Source: Thermomonospora echinospora (GTDB taxonomy: Bacteria > Actinomycetota > Actinomycetes > Streptosporangiales > Streptosporangiaceae). From it: a stretch of 64,000 nucleotides of DNA. The stretch spans positions 22,759 to 86,758 of the forward strand of contig NZ_FNVO01000025.1 of assembly GCF_900108175.1 (NCBI RefSeq). Reading direction: 5' to 3'. Of this stretch, positions 1 through 7,875 are shown piece by piece. The notes below the pieces were generated by a model. That model searched no databases. It saw only the letters and a program-made list of their open reading frames with translations, and had not been told where the DNA came from. A program made the translations under genes and the position numbers. Positions within the stretch are counted from its first letter, which is position 1. Each line of letters opens with the position of its first letter.

Positions 1-410
1 TCCACGCTCGCCGCGTCCGTCCCGTGGCCGGGCTCGGTCAGGCAGAGCGCGAGGACGGACTCCCCGGCGGCGACGGCGGGCAGCCATCGCCGGCACTGCT
101 CGGGAGTCGCGTTGCCGTCCAGGATCGCTCCGATCAGCGCCGCGTTCAGCACGGCGTAGCAGGGGGTCAGGTCGCCCGCCGCCAGCTCCTCCAAGGCGAT
201 GCCGAGGCTCACCGAGTCCGCGCCGCGGCCGCCGTAGGCGGCGGGAACGCCGAGCGCGAACAGCTCCTGGGCGGCCAGCTCGGCGAACAGGCCGTCGCGG
301 AACCGGCCCGTCCGGTCGGCCTCGGCGGCGAGCGGCGCCATCCGCTCGGCGGTGAACTCCCGGATCCGCTTGGCCAGGGCCTCCTGGTCGGGGGAGAACG
401 CGAAGTCCAT
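1..410 (-). CDS. Acyl-CoA dehydrogenase, N-terminal part (runs off the window)
   Basis: Only the first 136 codons are present; the gene continues beyond base 1. The translation starts MDFAFSPDQEAL and has the all-alpha N-terminal fold of acyl-CoA dehydrogenases, followed by the start of the FAD-binding middle domain (LCLTEPGHGTDAAS). These are flavoenzymes that introduce an alpha,beta double bond into acyl-CoA or acyl-carrier substrates. The start is the ATG at 408-410, preceded on the minus strand by AGGAGG at ideal distance. It lies 9 bases downstream of the acyl-CoA ligase stop, so the two form one leftward operon, divergent from the encapsulin operon. Inferred role: it desaturates the acyl group activated by the ligase for the natural product. 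The catalytic base lies in the missing C-terminus and cannot be checked. Confidence 0.88.
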   Translation of the reverse strand, partial: MDFAFSPDQEALAKRIREFTAERMAPLAAEADRTGRFRDGLFAELAAQELFALGVPAAYGGRGADSVSLGIALEELAAGDLTPCYAVLNAALIGAILDGNATPEQCRRWLPAVAAGESVLALCLTEPGHGTDAASV

Positions 411-419
411 GGGGCCTCC

Positions 420-2036
420 TCAGCCCTCGCCGCGCAGCCGCTCGCGGAGCACGAATTTCTGGATCTTGCCGGAGGGGGTCTTGGGCAGGGCGTCGATGAA
501 CTCCAGCCGCTCGGGCCAGTACTGCTTGGCCATCCCCAGCCCGGCCAGGTGCGCCTGGAGGTCGGCGAGGCTCGGCCGGGGTCCCCGGCAGACGAGCACC
601 GCACAGGCCCGCTCGCCGAGCCGCTCGTCGGGGTAGCCGACCACCGCGACGTCCCGGACGGCCGCGTGGCGCAGCAGGGCCGCCTCCACCTCCACGACCG
701 GGATCTTCTCCGCGCCGCGGGAGATGAGGTCCTTGACCCGCCCGGCAATGCGGATGCCGCCGTACCCGTCGCCGCGCGCGAGGTCGCCGGTGTCGAACCA
801 CCCGTCGGGCGTCAGCGACGCCGCGTACACCTCGGGCCGGCGGAAGTAGCCGAGGCACTGGCTCGCCCCGCGGACCTGGAGCGCCCCGACAGCGCCCCCG
901 CCGTCTCCTACGATGCGCACCTCCATCCCCGGGACGGGGGTGCCGTCGCTCTCGGCCGCCCGCATCGGCGGGTCCTCCGGACGGGTGATCGTCACGCAGC
1001 CGTTCTCCGTCATGCCCCACAGCGCGTACAGGCGGCAGCCGAGGACGTCCCCGGCCTGCTCGACCACCACCGGCGGGATCGGCGCGCTGCCCGTGGCGAA
1101 CACGGTGAGCCGGGACAGGTCGCGCGGCGCGCGGCGCTGCGCCTCGATGAGGTCGGCGAGGAACGTCGGCGCGCCCATGAAGAAGCTGACGCGCTCCTCC
1201 TCCAGGATCCGCAGCATCGCGTCCGCGTCCCAGGAGTCGACCTGCACGGACGTCGCCCCGAGCAGCAGCGGCATGAGGAAGTTCCAGGTGAAGCCGGCCT
1301 GGTGGGTGGTCGGCGAGCCCATCGCCGTCACCGCGTCGCCGGTGAGGTGCAGGACGTCGGCCTGCGCCCGGTTCATCGCGTACAGGGTGTTGTGCGAGTG
1401 CACGACCCCCTTCGGCTCACCCGTCGTCCCCGACGTGAAGATCACCTGGAAGGCGTCGTCCGGTCCCGCCGCCGCGTCCGCCGGCACCGGCGCCCAGTCC
1501 CCGCCGAGCAGGTCGCGGTCGAAGTCCAGCACGCCGGGCCCGCCGCCCGCGGGGGCGTCGAGCAGCACCCGGTGCCGCAGCCCCGGCAGGTCGGCGGCGA
1601 TCTCGGCCACCATGTCCCCGTAGGAGAAGCCGCGCCACTCGGCCGCCGCGACGTAGACGGGGCTGCCGGTCAGCCGCAGCGCGAACTCCACCTCCCGGCG
1701 GCGCATGATCGGCACGATCGGGCCGATCGCGGCGCCGATCCGCGCGCACGCCAGGGCGAGTGCGACGAACCGCCAGCCGTTGGGGAGCTGGGCGGCGACC
1801 ACGTCGCCGCGGCGCACCCCGAGCCCGGCGAGGCCGGCGGCGAGCCGTTCGACGGTGTCCGCCAACTCGGCCCACGTCAGCGTCTCGCGGGGGGCGCCGT
1901 CCACCCGCCGGCTGACGAGCGCGGTCCCGTCGGGGGTCGCCTCGGCCGCCCGGCGCAGGTCGTCCAGGAAGGTGTCGTCGCGCCACCAGCCGGAGGCGCG
2001 CCAGGTGTCGGCATCTGCTGTCGGAAGGGTCGGCAT
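420..2036 (-). CDS. AMP-dependent acyl-CoA synthetase/ligase
   Basis: A 538-residue adenylate-forming enzyme that activates a carboxylic acid as acyl-AMP and transfers it to CoA or another thiol. The phosphate-binding loop FTSGTTGEPKG is at about residues 200-210. The A5-type motif (ALWGMTENG), the A8 motif (WFDTGDLA...GRVKDLISRG) and the C-terminal A10 lysine motif (LPKTPSGKIQK) are all visible, so the protein looks complete and active. Overall it resembles the cyclohexanecarboxylate/medium-chain fatty acyl-CoA ligase group, but the substrate cannot be read from sequence. The start is ATG at 2034-2036. It is divergent from the encapsulin gene across a 204-base promoter region and followed closely by an acyl-CoA dehydrogenase. 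Inferred role: it loads an acyl moiety onto the cluster product. Confidence 0.9.
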   Translation of the reverse strand: MPTLPTADADTWRASGWWRDDTFLDDLRRAAEATPDGTALVSRRVDGAPRETLTWAELADTVERLAAGLAGLGVRRGDVVAAQLPNGWRFVALALACARIGAAIGPIVPIMRRREVEFALRLTGSPVYVAAAEWRGFSYGDMVAEIAADLPGLRHRVLLDAPAGGGPGVLDFDRDLLGGDWAPVPADAAAGPDDAFQVIFTSGTTGEPKGVVHSHNTLYAMNRAQADVLHLTGDAVTAMGSPTTHQAGFTWNFLMPLLLGATSVQVDSWDADAMLRILEEERVSFFMGAPTFLADLIEAQRRAPRDLSRLTVFATGSAPIPPVVVEQAGDVLGCRLYALWGMTENGCVTITRPEDPPMRAAESDGTPVPGMEVRIVGDGGGAVGALQVRGASQCLGYFRRPEVYAASLTPDGWFDTGDLARGDGYGGIRIAGRVKDLISRGAEKIPVVEVEAALLRHAAVRDVAVVGYPDERLGERACAVLVCRGPRPSLADLQAHLAGLGMAKQYWPERLEFIDALPKTPSGKIQKFVLRERLRGEG

Positions 2037-2240
2037 GCCCGCATCCTGCGAGGCGGTCCGGCGGCGCGGAAACCTCCCGGCGTCGACAACATGTGGACAC
2101 CCGCGCGGGCCCGCGTAGTGCCACCATGGACGCGGGCCTCAACGCCACGTCGAGGCTCGTCCTCCCCGTGTGGATGTGCGGAGGCCCACGGTGTCCTTAG
2201 CTGAGATCGGCTTGAGCTGAACCCGGCAGAAGGGACACGC

Positions 2241-3116
2241 ATGTCCATCGACCACGCAGCGCAGCGCGTCGCGCTGGCGGACCCCGCCCTCGGCCGCCGC
2301 ACCCCCGGCGAGGAGTTCGCCTGGGCCGTGGCGGGCGCCCCGCAGGGCACCGACGTCGTCGTGCCGTTCCGGGTCGCGCTTCCCCAGTCGTTCCCGCTGT
2401 TCGCCACCCGCCCCCGCTACGCGGTGCGCCACCTGCTGAAGACGGCCACGGTGCCCGACCGCGCCGTCCCCTACGTTCACGAGGCGCCGCAGGCCGGCCC
2501 CGCGCACGCGGGCACCACCTACGCGACCGTGCCGGAGTCGGGCTTCACCTCCTCCGTCCGGTCCGCCGGCCTGACCGACCTCAGCGTCACCGTCCCGCTG
2601 CCCAAGGGCCTGGTGGACGAGCCGTCCCTGCTGGCGGCCTTCATCGACTACCGGGTGCTGGTGCGCCTGTCGGCGGTGGAGAACGACGCGCTCCTGCACG
2701 GGACGCCGGACGGTGTCATCGAGGGGCTGCTGACGCTCCCGCAGGCGCGCCGGGGCCCGCTCGCCGGAGACCTCGGCGACGTGCTGACCGCGGCCGCCGC
2801 CGAGGTGGAGACCACCGGCGGCTCCTGCGACGGCATCGTCGTCCACCCCGCCGTCTACTGGCGGCTCGTCCGCGCGGGACTGCTCGGCCTGCTCAACGCG
2901 GCCGGGATCATGGTGTCCCGCACGCGGATGATCGCCGAGGGCCAGGTGCTGCTGGGCGACTTCAAGGCCGCCGTCACCCTGCTCGACCCGGGCGTCGGGT
3001 CGCTCGTCCTGCACCGGGGCGCCGGCCCGGACGGCACCGACACCGTGGAGGCGCGCACCCGCAGCGGCCTCGCCCTGCACCTGCCCCAGCACTTCCTCCT
3101 GCTGTCCGATGACTGA
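2241..3116 (+). CDS. HK97-fold shell protein, family 3 (natural-product) encapsulin
   Basis: This 291-residue protein has the layout of an HK97 major capsid/encapsulin subunit. A short N-terminal arm is followed by an extended E-loop-like stretch (about 50-100). A P-domain helix with the typical DEPSLLAAFIDYRVLVRLSA run (about 128-147) precedes ENDALLHGTPDGVIEGLL. The A-domain strand-helix pattern contains CDGIVVHPAVYWRLV and ends in a capsid-like R/S-rich beta segment. Unlike a prophage capsid, no portal, protease, terminase or tail gene is nearby. Instead it opens a biosynthetic operon and overlaps the sulfotransferase by 8 bases. Encapsulins assemble into protein nanocompartments that enclose enzymes. 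A family within them (family 3) is known from actinobacterial biosynthetic clusters with sulfotransferases, SDRs and amino-group carrier proteins, which matches this context. The ATG start has an AAGGGA ribosome site 5 bases upstream. The cargo is not identified. Confidence 0.85.
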   Translation: MSIDHAAQRVALADPALGRRTPGEEFAWAVAGAPQGTDVVVPFRVALPQSFPLFATRPRYAVRHLLKTATVPDRAVPYVHEAPQAGPAHAGTTYATVPESGFTSSVRSAGLTDLSVTVPLPKGLVDEPSLLAAFIDYRVLVRLSAVENDALLHGTPDGVIEGLLTLPQARRGPLAGDLGDVLTAAAAEVETTGGSCDGIVVHPAVYWRLVRAGLLGLLNAAGIMVSRTRMIAEGQVLLGDFKAAVTLLDPGVGSLVLHRGAGPDGTDTVEARTRSGLALHLPQHFLLLSDD

Positions 3117-4020
3117 CGCGCCCGTCCGCGTCCTGTACATCACGGGATGGCTGCGGACGGGCAGCACCCTGCTCGGCAACGTCCTCAACGAACTGCCCGG
3201 GGTGTTCCACGCCGGCGAGCTGCACTACCTGTGGCGCAACGGCGTCCTGCGGACCGGCACCAACACGCTGTGCGGATGTGGCGAGGACCTGGACGGTTGT
3301 CCCCTCTGGGCGGCCGTCCTCGCCGAGCAGGACCCCGGCGAGGCCCGGCGCATGGAGTCCTGGCAGCAGGCCCTGTTCCGCACCCGCCACACCCGGCGCC
3401 GCCTGGCCGAGGCCCGAGGCGACCGGGCCCCGGCCCCCGGCGTGCGCGAAGCCCTCGACCGGATGGCCGGCCTTTACGCGACCGTCGCCCGGCACAGCGG
3501 GGCCCGCACCATCGTGGACGGCTCGAAGTACCCGGCCGAGCCCGCCGCGCTGCTGGGCCGCCCGGACCTCGATCTGCGGATCGTCCATCTCGTCCGCGAC
3601 CCCCGGGCCATCGCGTACTCCTACCGCAAGAGCAAGGACTACATCGACCCGCGCACACCGGTCGACAGCACCCGACACTGGGTCGCCGCGAACGTCGCAT
3701 CCGAGCTGGCGGGGCGCGCCGCCGCGGGCCGCTACCTGCGCGTCCGCCACGAGGACCTGGCCGCCGATCCGGCCGCGACGATCGCCCGGGTGATGGCGTT
3801 CGCTGGGCTGCCGGGCGACCCGCCCGTGGCCGCCGACGGGACCGCCGTCCTCGGCGCGAACCACACCGTCACCGGCAACCCCGACCGGCTGCGGCGGGGC
3901 CCGGTCGCGATCCGGCCGGACGGCGCCTGGCGGGAGGGGCTGGCACCGGCCGACGCGGCGGTCGCCACCGTCCTCGCGGCCCCGCTGCTGCACCGCTACC
4001 ACTACCCGCTGCGGCCCTGA
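3109..4020 (+). CDS. PAPS-dependent sulfotransferase
   Basis: A 303-residue sulfotransferase-3-type protein that would transfer sulfate from PAPS to a hydroxyl or amine of the cluster product. The 5'-phosphosulfate loop is seen as TGWLRTGSTLLGN (about residues 11-23). The 3'-phosphate-binding segment is LVRDPRAIAYSYRKSKD (about 162-178). The CGCGEDLDGC stretch (about 55-65) is typical of bacterial sulfotransferases of this group. The start ATG lies inside the last codons of the encapsulin gene (8-base overlap), so translation is probably coupled. Sulfotransferases are a recurrent neighbour of family 3 encapsulins, making this one a candidate cargo or partner. That is inference, because no targeting motif is established here. 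Confidence 0.9.
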   Translation: MTDAPVRVLYITGWLRTGSTLLGNVLNELPGVFHAGELHYLWRNGVLRTGTNTLCGCGEDLDGCPLWAAVLAEQDPGEARRMESWQQALFRTRHTRRRLAEARGDRAPAPGVREALDRMAGLYATVARHSGARTIVDGSKYPAEPAALLGRPDLDLRIVHLVRDPRAIAYSYRKSKDYIDPRTPVDSTRHWVAANVASELAGRAAAGRYLRVRHEDLAADPAATIARVMAFAGLPGDPPVAADGTAVLGANHTVTGNPDRLRRGPVAIRPDGAWREGLAPADAAVATVLAAPLLHRYHYPLRP

Positions 4021-4076
4021 CGGCGGGCCGCCGGACACACCGACGACGGCGCGCGGCGCGCCGGGGAGGAGACGCG

Positions 4077-4847
4077 ATGGACCTCGGACTCACCGGGCGG
4101 GTCGCCCTGGTGGCGGCGGCGAGCAGCGGGCTCGGGCTCGCCGTCGCCCGCACCTTCGCCGCGGAGGGCGCGCACGTGGCGATCTGCGCCCGCGACCCGG
4201 AGCGGCTCGCCCGCGCGCACGCCGAGATCGACGCCTGCGGCCCCGGCCGGGTGCTCAGCACCTCGGTCGACCTCACCGACGACGACGCGGCCGGCGCCTG
4301 GGTGCGGGACACCGCCGCCGAGATGGGCGCGCTGCACATCGTGGTGACCAACTCCGGCGGCGTGCCGCACGGCCCGGTCGACGCCTTCGACACCGCCGTC
4401 TACCGGGAGGCGCTCACCGGCAACACCATCCCGCACGTCGCCGTGGCGCTCGCGGCCCTGCCGTTCCTCACCGAGGCGGGCTGGGGCCGCATCCTGATGA
4501 TCACCTCGGAGGCGGTGCGGCAGCCGCTCGGCGCCACCGGCCTGTCGGCGGTGGCGCGGCTCGGCGTGCTCGGCTTCGCCAAGGGGCTGGTGGACTCCCT
4601 CGGGGCGCGGGGCGTCACGGTGAACGTGCTCGCGCCCGGCTTCCACCGCACCAAGGCCCTGGACGAGCAGTTCGGTGAGGACGTCGAGCAGGCCGTCGCG
4701 GAGGTCGCCAAGGGGCTGCCGCTCGGCCGGGTCGGGCGCGCCGAGGACTTCGGCGCGCTCGTGGCGTTCCTCGCCAGCGAGCAGGCGTCCTTCGTCACCG
4801 GGACGGTGCTGCTCGTCGACGGCGGCAACACCCGCGGGCTCGGTTGA
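4077..4847 (+). CDS. Short-chain dehydrogenase/reductase lacking the usual Tyr/Lys
   Basis: A 256-residue classical-size SDR with an N-terminal Rossmann fold. The coenzyme motif is AAASSGLGLA near residue 13, and there is an NSGG equivalent of the NNAG motif (about 90). The substrate-side serine is present (MITSEA), but where the YxxxK pair is expected the sequence reads SAVAR. The tyrosine is therefore replaced by Ser and the lysine by Arg. A recognised minority of SDRs has this S/R arrangement, so it may still be an oxidoreductase or may have another role. The start ATG follows GGGGAGGA. It sits 56 bases after the sulfotransferase, and its TGA overlaps the MFS start by one base. It is probably a tailoring enzyme of the cluster. 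Confidence 0.85.
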   Translation: MDLGLTGRVALVAAASSGLGLAVARTFAAEGAHVAICARDPERLARAHAEIDACGPGRVLSTSVDLTDDDAAGAWVRDTAAEMGALHIVVTNSGGVPHGPVDAFDTAVYREALTGNTIPHVAVALAALPFLTEAGWGRILMITSEAVRQPLGATGLSAVARLGVLGFAKGLVDSLGARGVTVNVLAPGFHRTKALDEQFGEDVEQAVAEVAKGLPLGRVGRAEDFGALVAFLASEQASFVTGTVLLVDGGNTRGLG

Positions 4848-6058
4848 TGGAGCACCCGTCCCGCGACGCGCCTCCCACCGCGCCCTCCGGCGCGCCGCCC
4901 CGCACCGTCGCGGAGGACGCCCCGCAGGTCGCCTGGTGGAAGGTGTTCGCCGGGCTGCTCATCGCCCTGTTCACCACCTTCACCGCCTTCGGCGCCGTGG
5001 TGCCGGTGCTGCCGCGGCTCGTGGTCGGCGAGTACGGCGGTTCTCCGCTCGCCGTCGGCGCCCTGTTCACCTGCACCGCCGTGGTCGCGCTGCTCGGCCG
5101 CCCCTACGGCGGGCAGGTCGCGCAGCGGTTCGGCTGCCGCCGGGTGATGGCGGCGGGCGCGGGCATCGCCGTGGTGGTCGGCGTCCTCTACACGCTGCCT
5201 CTCGGCCTGTCCGGCCTGTTCGCCGCGCGCCTGGTGATGGGGGTCGGGGAGGCGCTGCTGTTCACCGCCGGCTCGGTGTGGACGGTGCACCTCGCGCCCG
5301 AGCACCGCCGCGGCCAGGTCGTCGGCTGGTACGGCCTGGCGATGTGGAGCGGCCTGTCGGCCGGTCCCGCCCTCGGCGAGCTGCTCTACCGGACCGGCTC
5401 CTACACCGCCGTGTGGGTCGCCACGGTGGCCCTGCCGGTCGTGGCGCTGCTGGTGCTGTCCCGGCTGCCGGGTGATCCCGACACCGGCGCGGCCGTGTCC
5501 CGCCGCCTGCTGCCGCCCGCCGCGATCCTGCCCGGCCTGTCGCTCGGCGCGGGCGCGTTCGGGTACGCCGTGCTCGTCGGCTTCGGCGCCCTGGCACTGG
5601 CCGACCGCGGCATCCCGAACGGGCCGGTGCTGCTCAGCGTCTTCAGCGCCGCGTACGTGGGCGTGCGGCTGCTGGCCGGACGGCTGCCCGACCGGGTCGG
5701 CCCGGTCGCGGTGATCACGGTGTCCAGCGTGTGCGAGGCGGTGGGGTTGCTGCTCATCGGCTTCGGGCCGTCATGGTGGATCACCGCGCTCGGCGCGCTC
5801 GTCGCGGGCGGCGGGTTCACCCTGCTCTACCCGTCGCTGGCGCTCATCACGATCGACCGCGCCCCCGAATCGGAGCGGGGCGCCGCGCTCGGCGCCGTCA
5901 GCTCCTTCCTGGACCTGTCCGTCGGCATCGCGGGCCTTGTCGGCGGCGCCGTCGCCGAGCTGAGCTACCCTGCGACGTTCGCGCTGGCCGCCGTGCTGGT
6001 GCTGGGTTCGCTGCCGCTCGCGCCGCTGGCCGCCCGCGGCGCTAGGAAGGGGAGCTGA
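4847..6058 (+). CDS. MFS transporter, probable product exporter
   Basis: A 403-residue major facilitator protein with about twelve hydrophobic segments. The inter-helix 2/3 loop motif is recognisable (GRPYGGQVAQRFGCRR), and the second half has a matching loop (GRLPDRVG). A cytoplasmic N-terminal tail of about 25 residues precedes the first helix. A TTG three bases upstream is also in frame, but the ATG at 4847 overlapping the SDR stop (TGATG) is the better start. As the last gene of the encapsulin-sulfotransferase-SDR run, it probably exports the finished metabolite or provides self-resistance. Its 3' end overlaps the convergent LysK-like gene by 17 bases. Confidence 0.88.
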   Translation: MEHPSRDAPPTAPSGAPPRTVAEDAPQVAWWKVFAGLLIALFTTFTAFGAVVPVLPRLVVGEYGGSPLAVGALFTCTAVVALLGRPYGGQVAQRFGCRRVMAAGAGIAVVVGVLYTLPLGLSGLFAARLVMGVGEALLFTAGSVWTVHLAPEHRRGQVVGWYGLAMWSGLSAGPALGELLYRTGSYTAVWVATVALPVVALLVLSRLPGDPDTGAAVSRRLLPPAAILPGLSLGAGAFGYAVLVGFGALALADRGIPNGPVLLSVFSAAYVGVRLLAGRLPDRVGPVAVITVSSVCEAVGLLLIGFGPSWWITALGALVAGGGFTLLYPSLALITIDRAPESERGAALGAVSSFLDLSVGIAGLVGGAVAELSYPATFALAAVLVLGSLPLAPLAARGARKGS

Positions 6059-7481
6059 GCCAGTCCCGGACGGCCGCCGCCAGCACCGTCCGGGCGTGCC
6101 GGTACTCGGTGGCGTCGAGCCGCTCGTGCGGGGTGTGGTCGAGGCGGGCGTCGCCGGGCCCGTAGGCGACCATCGGGACGCCCTCCCACGTCGTGGCGAG
6201 GGTGTTCATGTCGCTGCTGCCCTTCTTCGCCAGGTGCCGGGGCGTGCTCCCGGCGGCCCGCAGCGCCCGGGTGAACGCGCGTACCAGGCCGGACGAACGC
6301 GGCGTCGCCACGCCCGGCGTGCAGCGCTGGAACCCGACGGTCACCGGGGCCGGCACGGCCGCGCGGACGGCGGCGCGCAGGTCGGCGGTGGCGACGCCCG
6401 GCGGCACCCGCACGTCGATCACCGCGTCCCCGGCCTGCACGTCGCCGTGGTTGCGGGCGTCCACGCCGAGCACTGCCACGAGCGCGTCCGGGCTGAGCGC
6501 GGCCACCGCGGAGCGGACCGCGGCCGCCGCGTCCACCAGGCGGTCGGCGGCGGTGCGGACGCCACGCCCGGCGGTGTGCGCGGTGGGCTCGCGGACCGCC
6601 AGGAGAATCTTGCACAGGCCGTGGTAGCCGACGGTCAGCGCGTGCGCCCCGCTCGGCTCGCCGACCACGACCGCGTCGGCGGGGTAGTGGTCGCGGACGT
6701 GGAAGGCGCCGCTGGAGGTGACCTCCTCCTGCACCGCCCCGACGACCCTGACCTGCGCGCCCTCTGGGACGTCCAGCTCGGCGAGCGTCTGGAGGTAGGC
6801 GACCAGGCTGGCCTTGGCGTCCACGCTGCCGCGCCCGGTCAGGACGTCGCCGTGCCAGCGGGCGGGCCAGCGGTGCGGGACGGTGTCGAGGTGCCCGAGC
6901 AGCAGCAGCCGCCGCGGGCCCGTCCCGCGCGTCGCCACCAGGTTGCCCGCCGCGTCCACCTCCGCGTCGATGCCCTGCCGGGCGCACCAGGCGGCGAGGA
7001 ACTCGGCCAGGTCCCGTTCGTCGCCGGACACCGAGGAGATCTGCACGGCCCGCGAGAGCAGTTCGAGGTCGGCGGCGGGCGCCGCGGTCCGCCACAGCCG
7101 TGTCCCGGCCGACGGCGACAGCGTGCCCTCGGCGCACACGACGACGTCGGCGGCGAGGCCGTCGAGGTCGAGGCCGTCCGCGCCGGGTGCGAGCCGTACG
7201 TGGTCGGCGTCGAGGTCGCGGGCGAGGGCCAGCACGTCCGCCGCGCTCGCCGCCTCCACCGTGACGGCGTCGGCGTGGTCCAGCAGGACACCCAGGGCGC
7301 GGGCGTCCTGCCCGGCCAGCACCTCCAGGCCGCGGCCGCGCAGCGCGTCCACCGCGTTCGGGGGGCCGGCGGCCAGCACCCGGCCGCGCCCGGCGAGCTC
7401 GGCGAGGTCGTCCAGCAGGCCGGGGGACGGCGCAGGCGGCAGCTGCACCACGGTCAACGGGCGGTAGGCGGGCGCGGGCAT
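6042..7481 (-). CDS. lysK: M20 metallopeptidase, LysK-like LysW-conjugate hydrolase with N-terminal extension
   Basis: Residues about 138-479 form an M20/ArgE-DapE-type di-zinc hydrolase. Visible zinc-site residues are H197 and D199 (LLGHLDTVP), D221 (GRGSVDAKAS), E252/E253 (VQEEVTSSG) and a C-terminal His (RLDHTPHE). This matches LysK, which releases the finished amino acid from the C-terminal Glu of the LysW carrier. The neighbouring LysW makes that assignment strong. The first ~130 residues are an extra alpha/beta-looking domain not found in ordinary LysK (about 350 residues), and I do not recognise it. The gene is divergent from LysW (229-base shared upstream region) and convergent with the MFS gene. 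Its separate transcription could keep release distinct from chain building. Confidence 0.83.
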   Translation of the reverse strand: MPAPAYRPLTVVQLPPAPSPGLLDDLAELAGRGRVLAAGPPNAVDALRGRGLEVLAGQDARALGVLLDHADAVTVEAASAADVLALARDLDADHVRLAPGADGLDLDGLAADVVVCAEGTLSPSAGTRLWRTAAPAADLELLSRAVQISSVSGDERDLAEFLAAWCARQGIDAEVDAAGNLVATRGTGPRRLLLLGHLDTVPHRWPARWHGDVLTGRGSVDAKASLVAYLQTLAELDVPEGAQVRVVGAVQEEVTSSGAFHVRDHYPADAVVVGEPSGAHALTVGYHGLCKILLAVREPTAHTAGRGVRTAADRLVDAAAAVRSAVAALSPDALVAVLGVDARNHGDVQAGDAVIDVRVPPGVATADLRAAVRAAVPAPVTVGFQRCTPGVATPRSSGLVRAFTRALRAAGSTPRHLAKKGSSDMNTLATTWEGVPMVAYGPGDARLDHTPHERLDATEYRHARTVLAAAVRDWLSSPS

Positions 7482-7710
7482 GGAACCCCCTGCTCTTCGT
7501 GCGGTCCATCGCTCGGGTCATGCTCACACCCACCCCGCCGGGTTCCGTCAGCCGCGCGTTGACACCGGCGGCCCGGGGCCGTCCACCCCGCCGGCCCCCC
7601 GCGTCCACCTCGATTCGACACCTGGACGACGGCCGGGGCGGCACCGCCCTCCCTACGATCGCAGCGCGTCCTGCCCGGACGCCCCGCCTCGAAGGCTCGA
7701 AGGGATGCCC

Positions 7711-7875
7711 ATGATCAGATGCCCGGAGTGCGAGGGCGCGGTGGTCCTCGCCGAGCCGCCCCACCTCAACGAGATCGTCGCGTGCCCCGAGTGCGCCGGC
7801 GAGCTGGAGGTCGTCGGCGTGGACCCGGTCGCGCTCGCCCCCGCGCCGGAGGTCGAGGAGGACTGGGGAGAGTGA
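7711..7875 (+). CDS. lysW: LysW-family amino-group carrier protein
   Basis: A 54-residue acidic carrier. It has two CPEC zinc-binding pairs (MIRCPECEG and VACPECAG), a small globular core, and the diagnostic C-terminal tail VEEDWGE, whose terminal glutamate gamma-carboxyl is the attachment point for the alpha-amino group of the growing intermediate. An ATG at 7705 would add two residues, but the GAAGGG ribosome site fits the 7711 ATG (6-base gap) better, giving the usual family N-terminus. The TGA overlaps the GTG start of LysX (GTGA). In lysine and arginine biosynthesis LysW protects amino groups. In secondary metabolism (for example vazabitide A) dedicated copies carry unusual diamino acids. 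Its place in this cluster indicates the secondary-metabolite role. Confidence 0.95.
   Translation: MIRCPECEGAVVLAEPPHLNEIVACPECAGELEVVGVDPVALAPAPEVEEDWGE

Noticed and set aside
24..2204. A 726-codon rightward open frame spanning the ligase gene
   Set aside because: It is the complement of a well-supported leftward acyl-CoA ligase and acyl-CoA dehydrogenase. Its composition (runs of Arg, Gly, Val, Ala) is that of a high-GC antisense shadow, with no family motif.
2241..3116. Prophage capsid gene
   Set aside because: The fold is HK97-like, but there is no portal, protease, terminase, tail or lysis gene within the window, and the gene is translationally coupled to biosynthetic enzymes.
5965..7764. 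A 599-codon leftward frame over the LysK-like gene
   Set aside because: Low-complexity Arg/Pro/Ala-rich translation in the wrong phase. The M20 metal-site motifs are in the other leftward frame (6042-7481).
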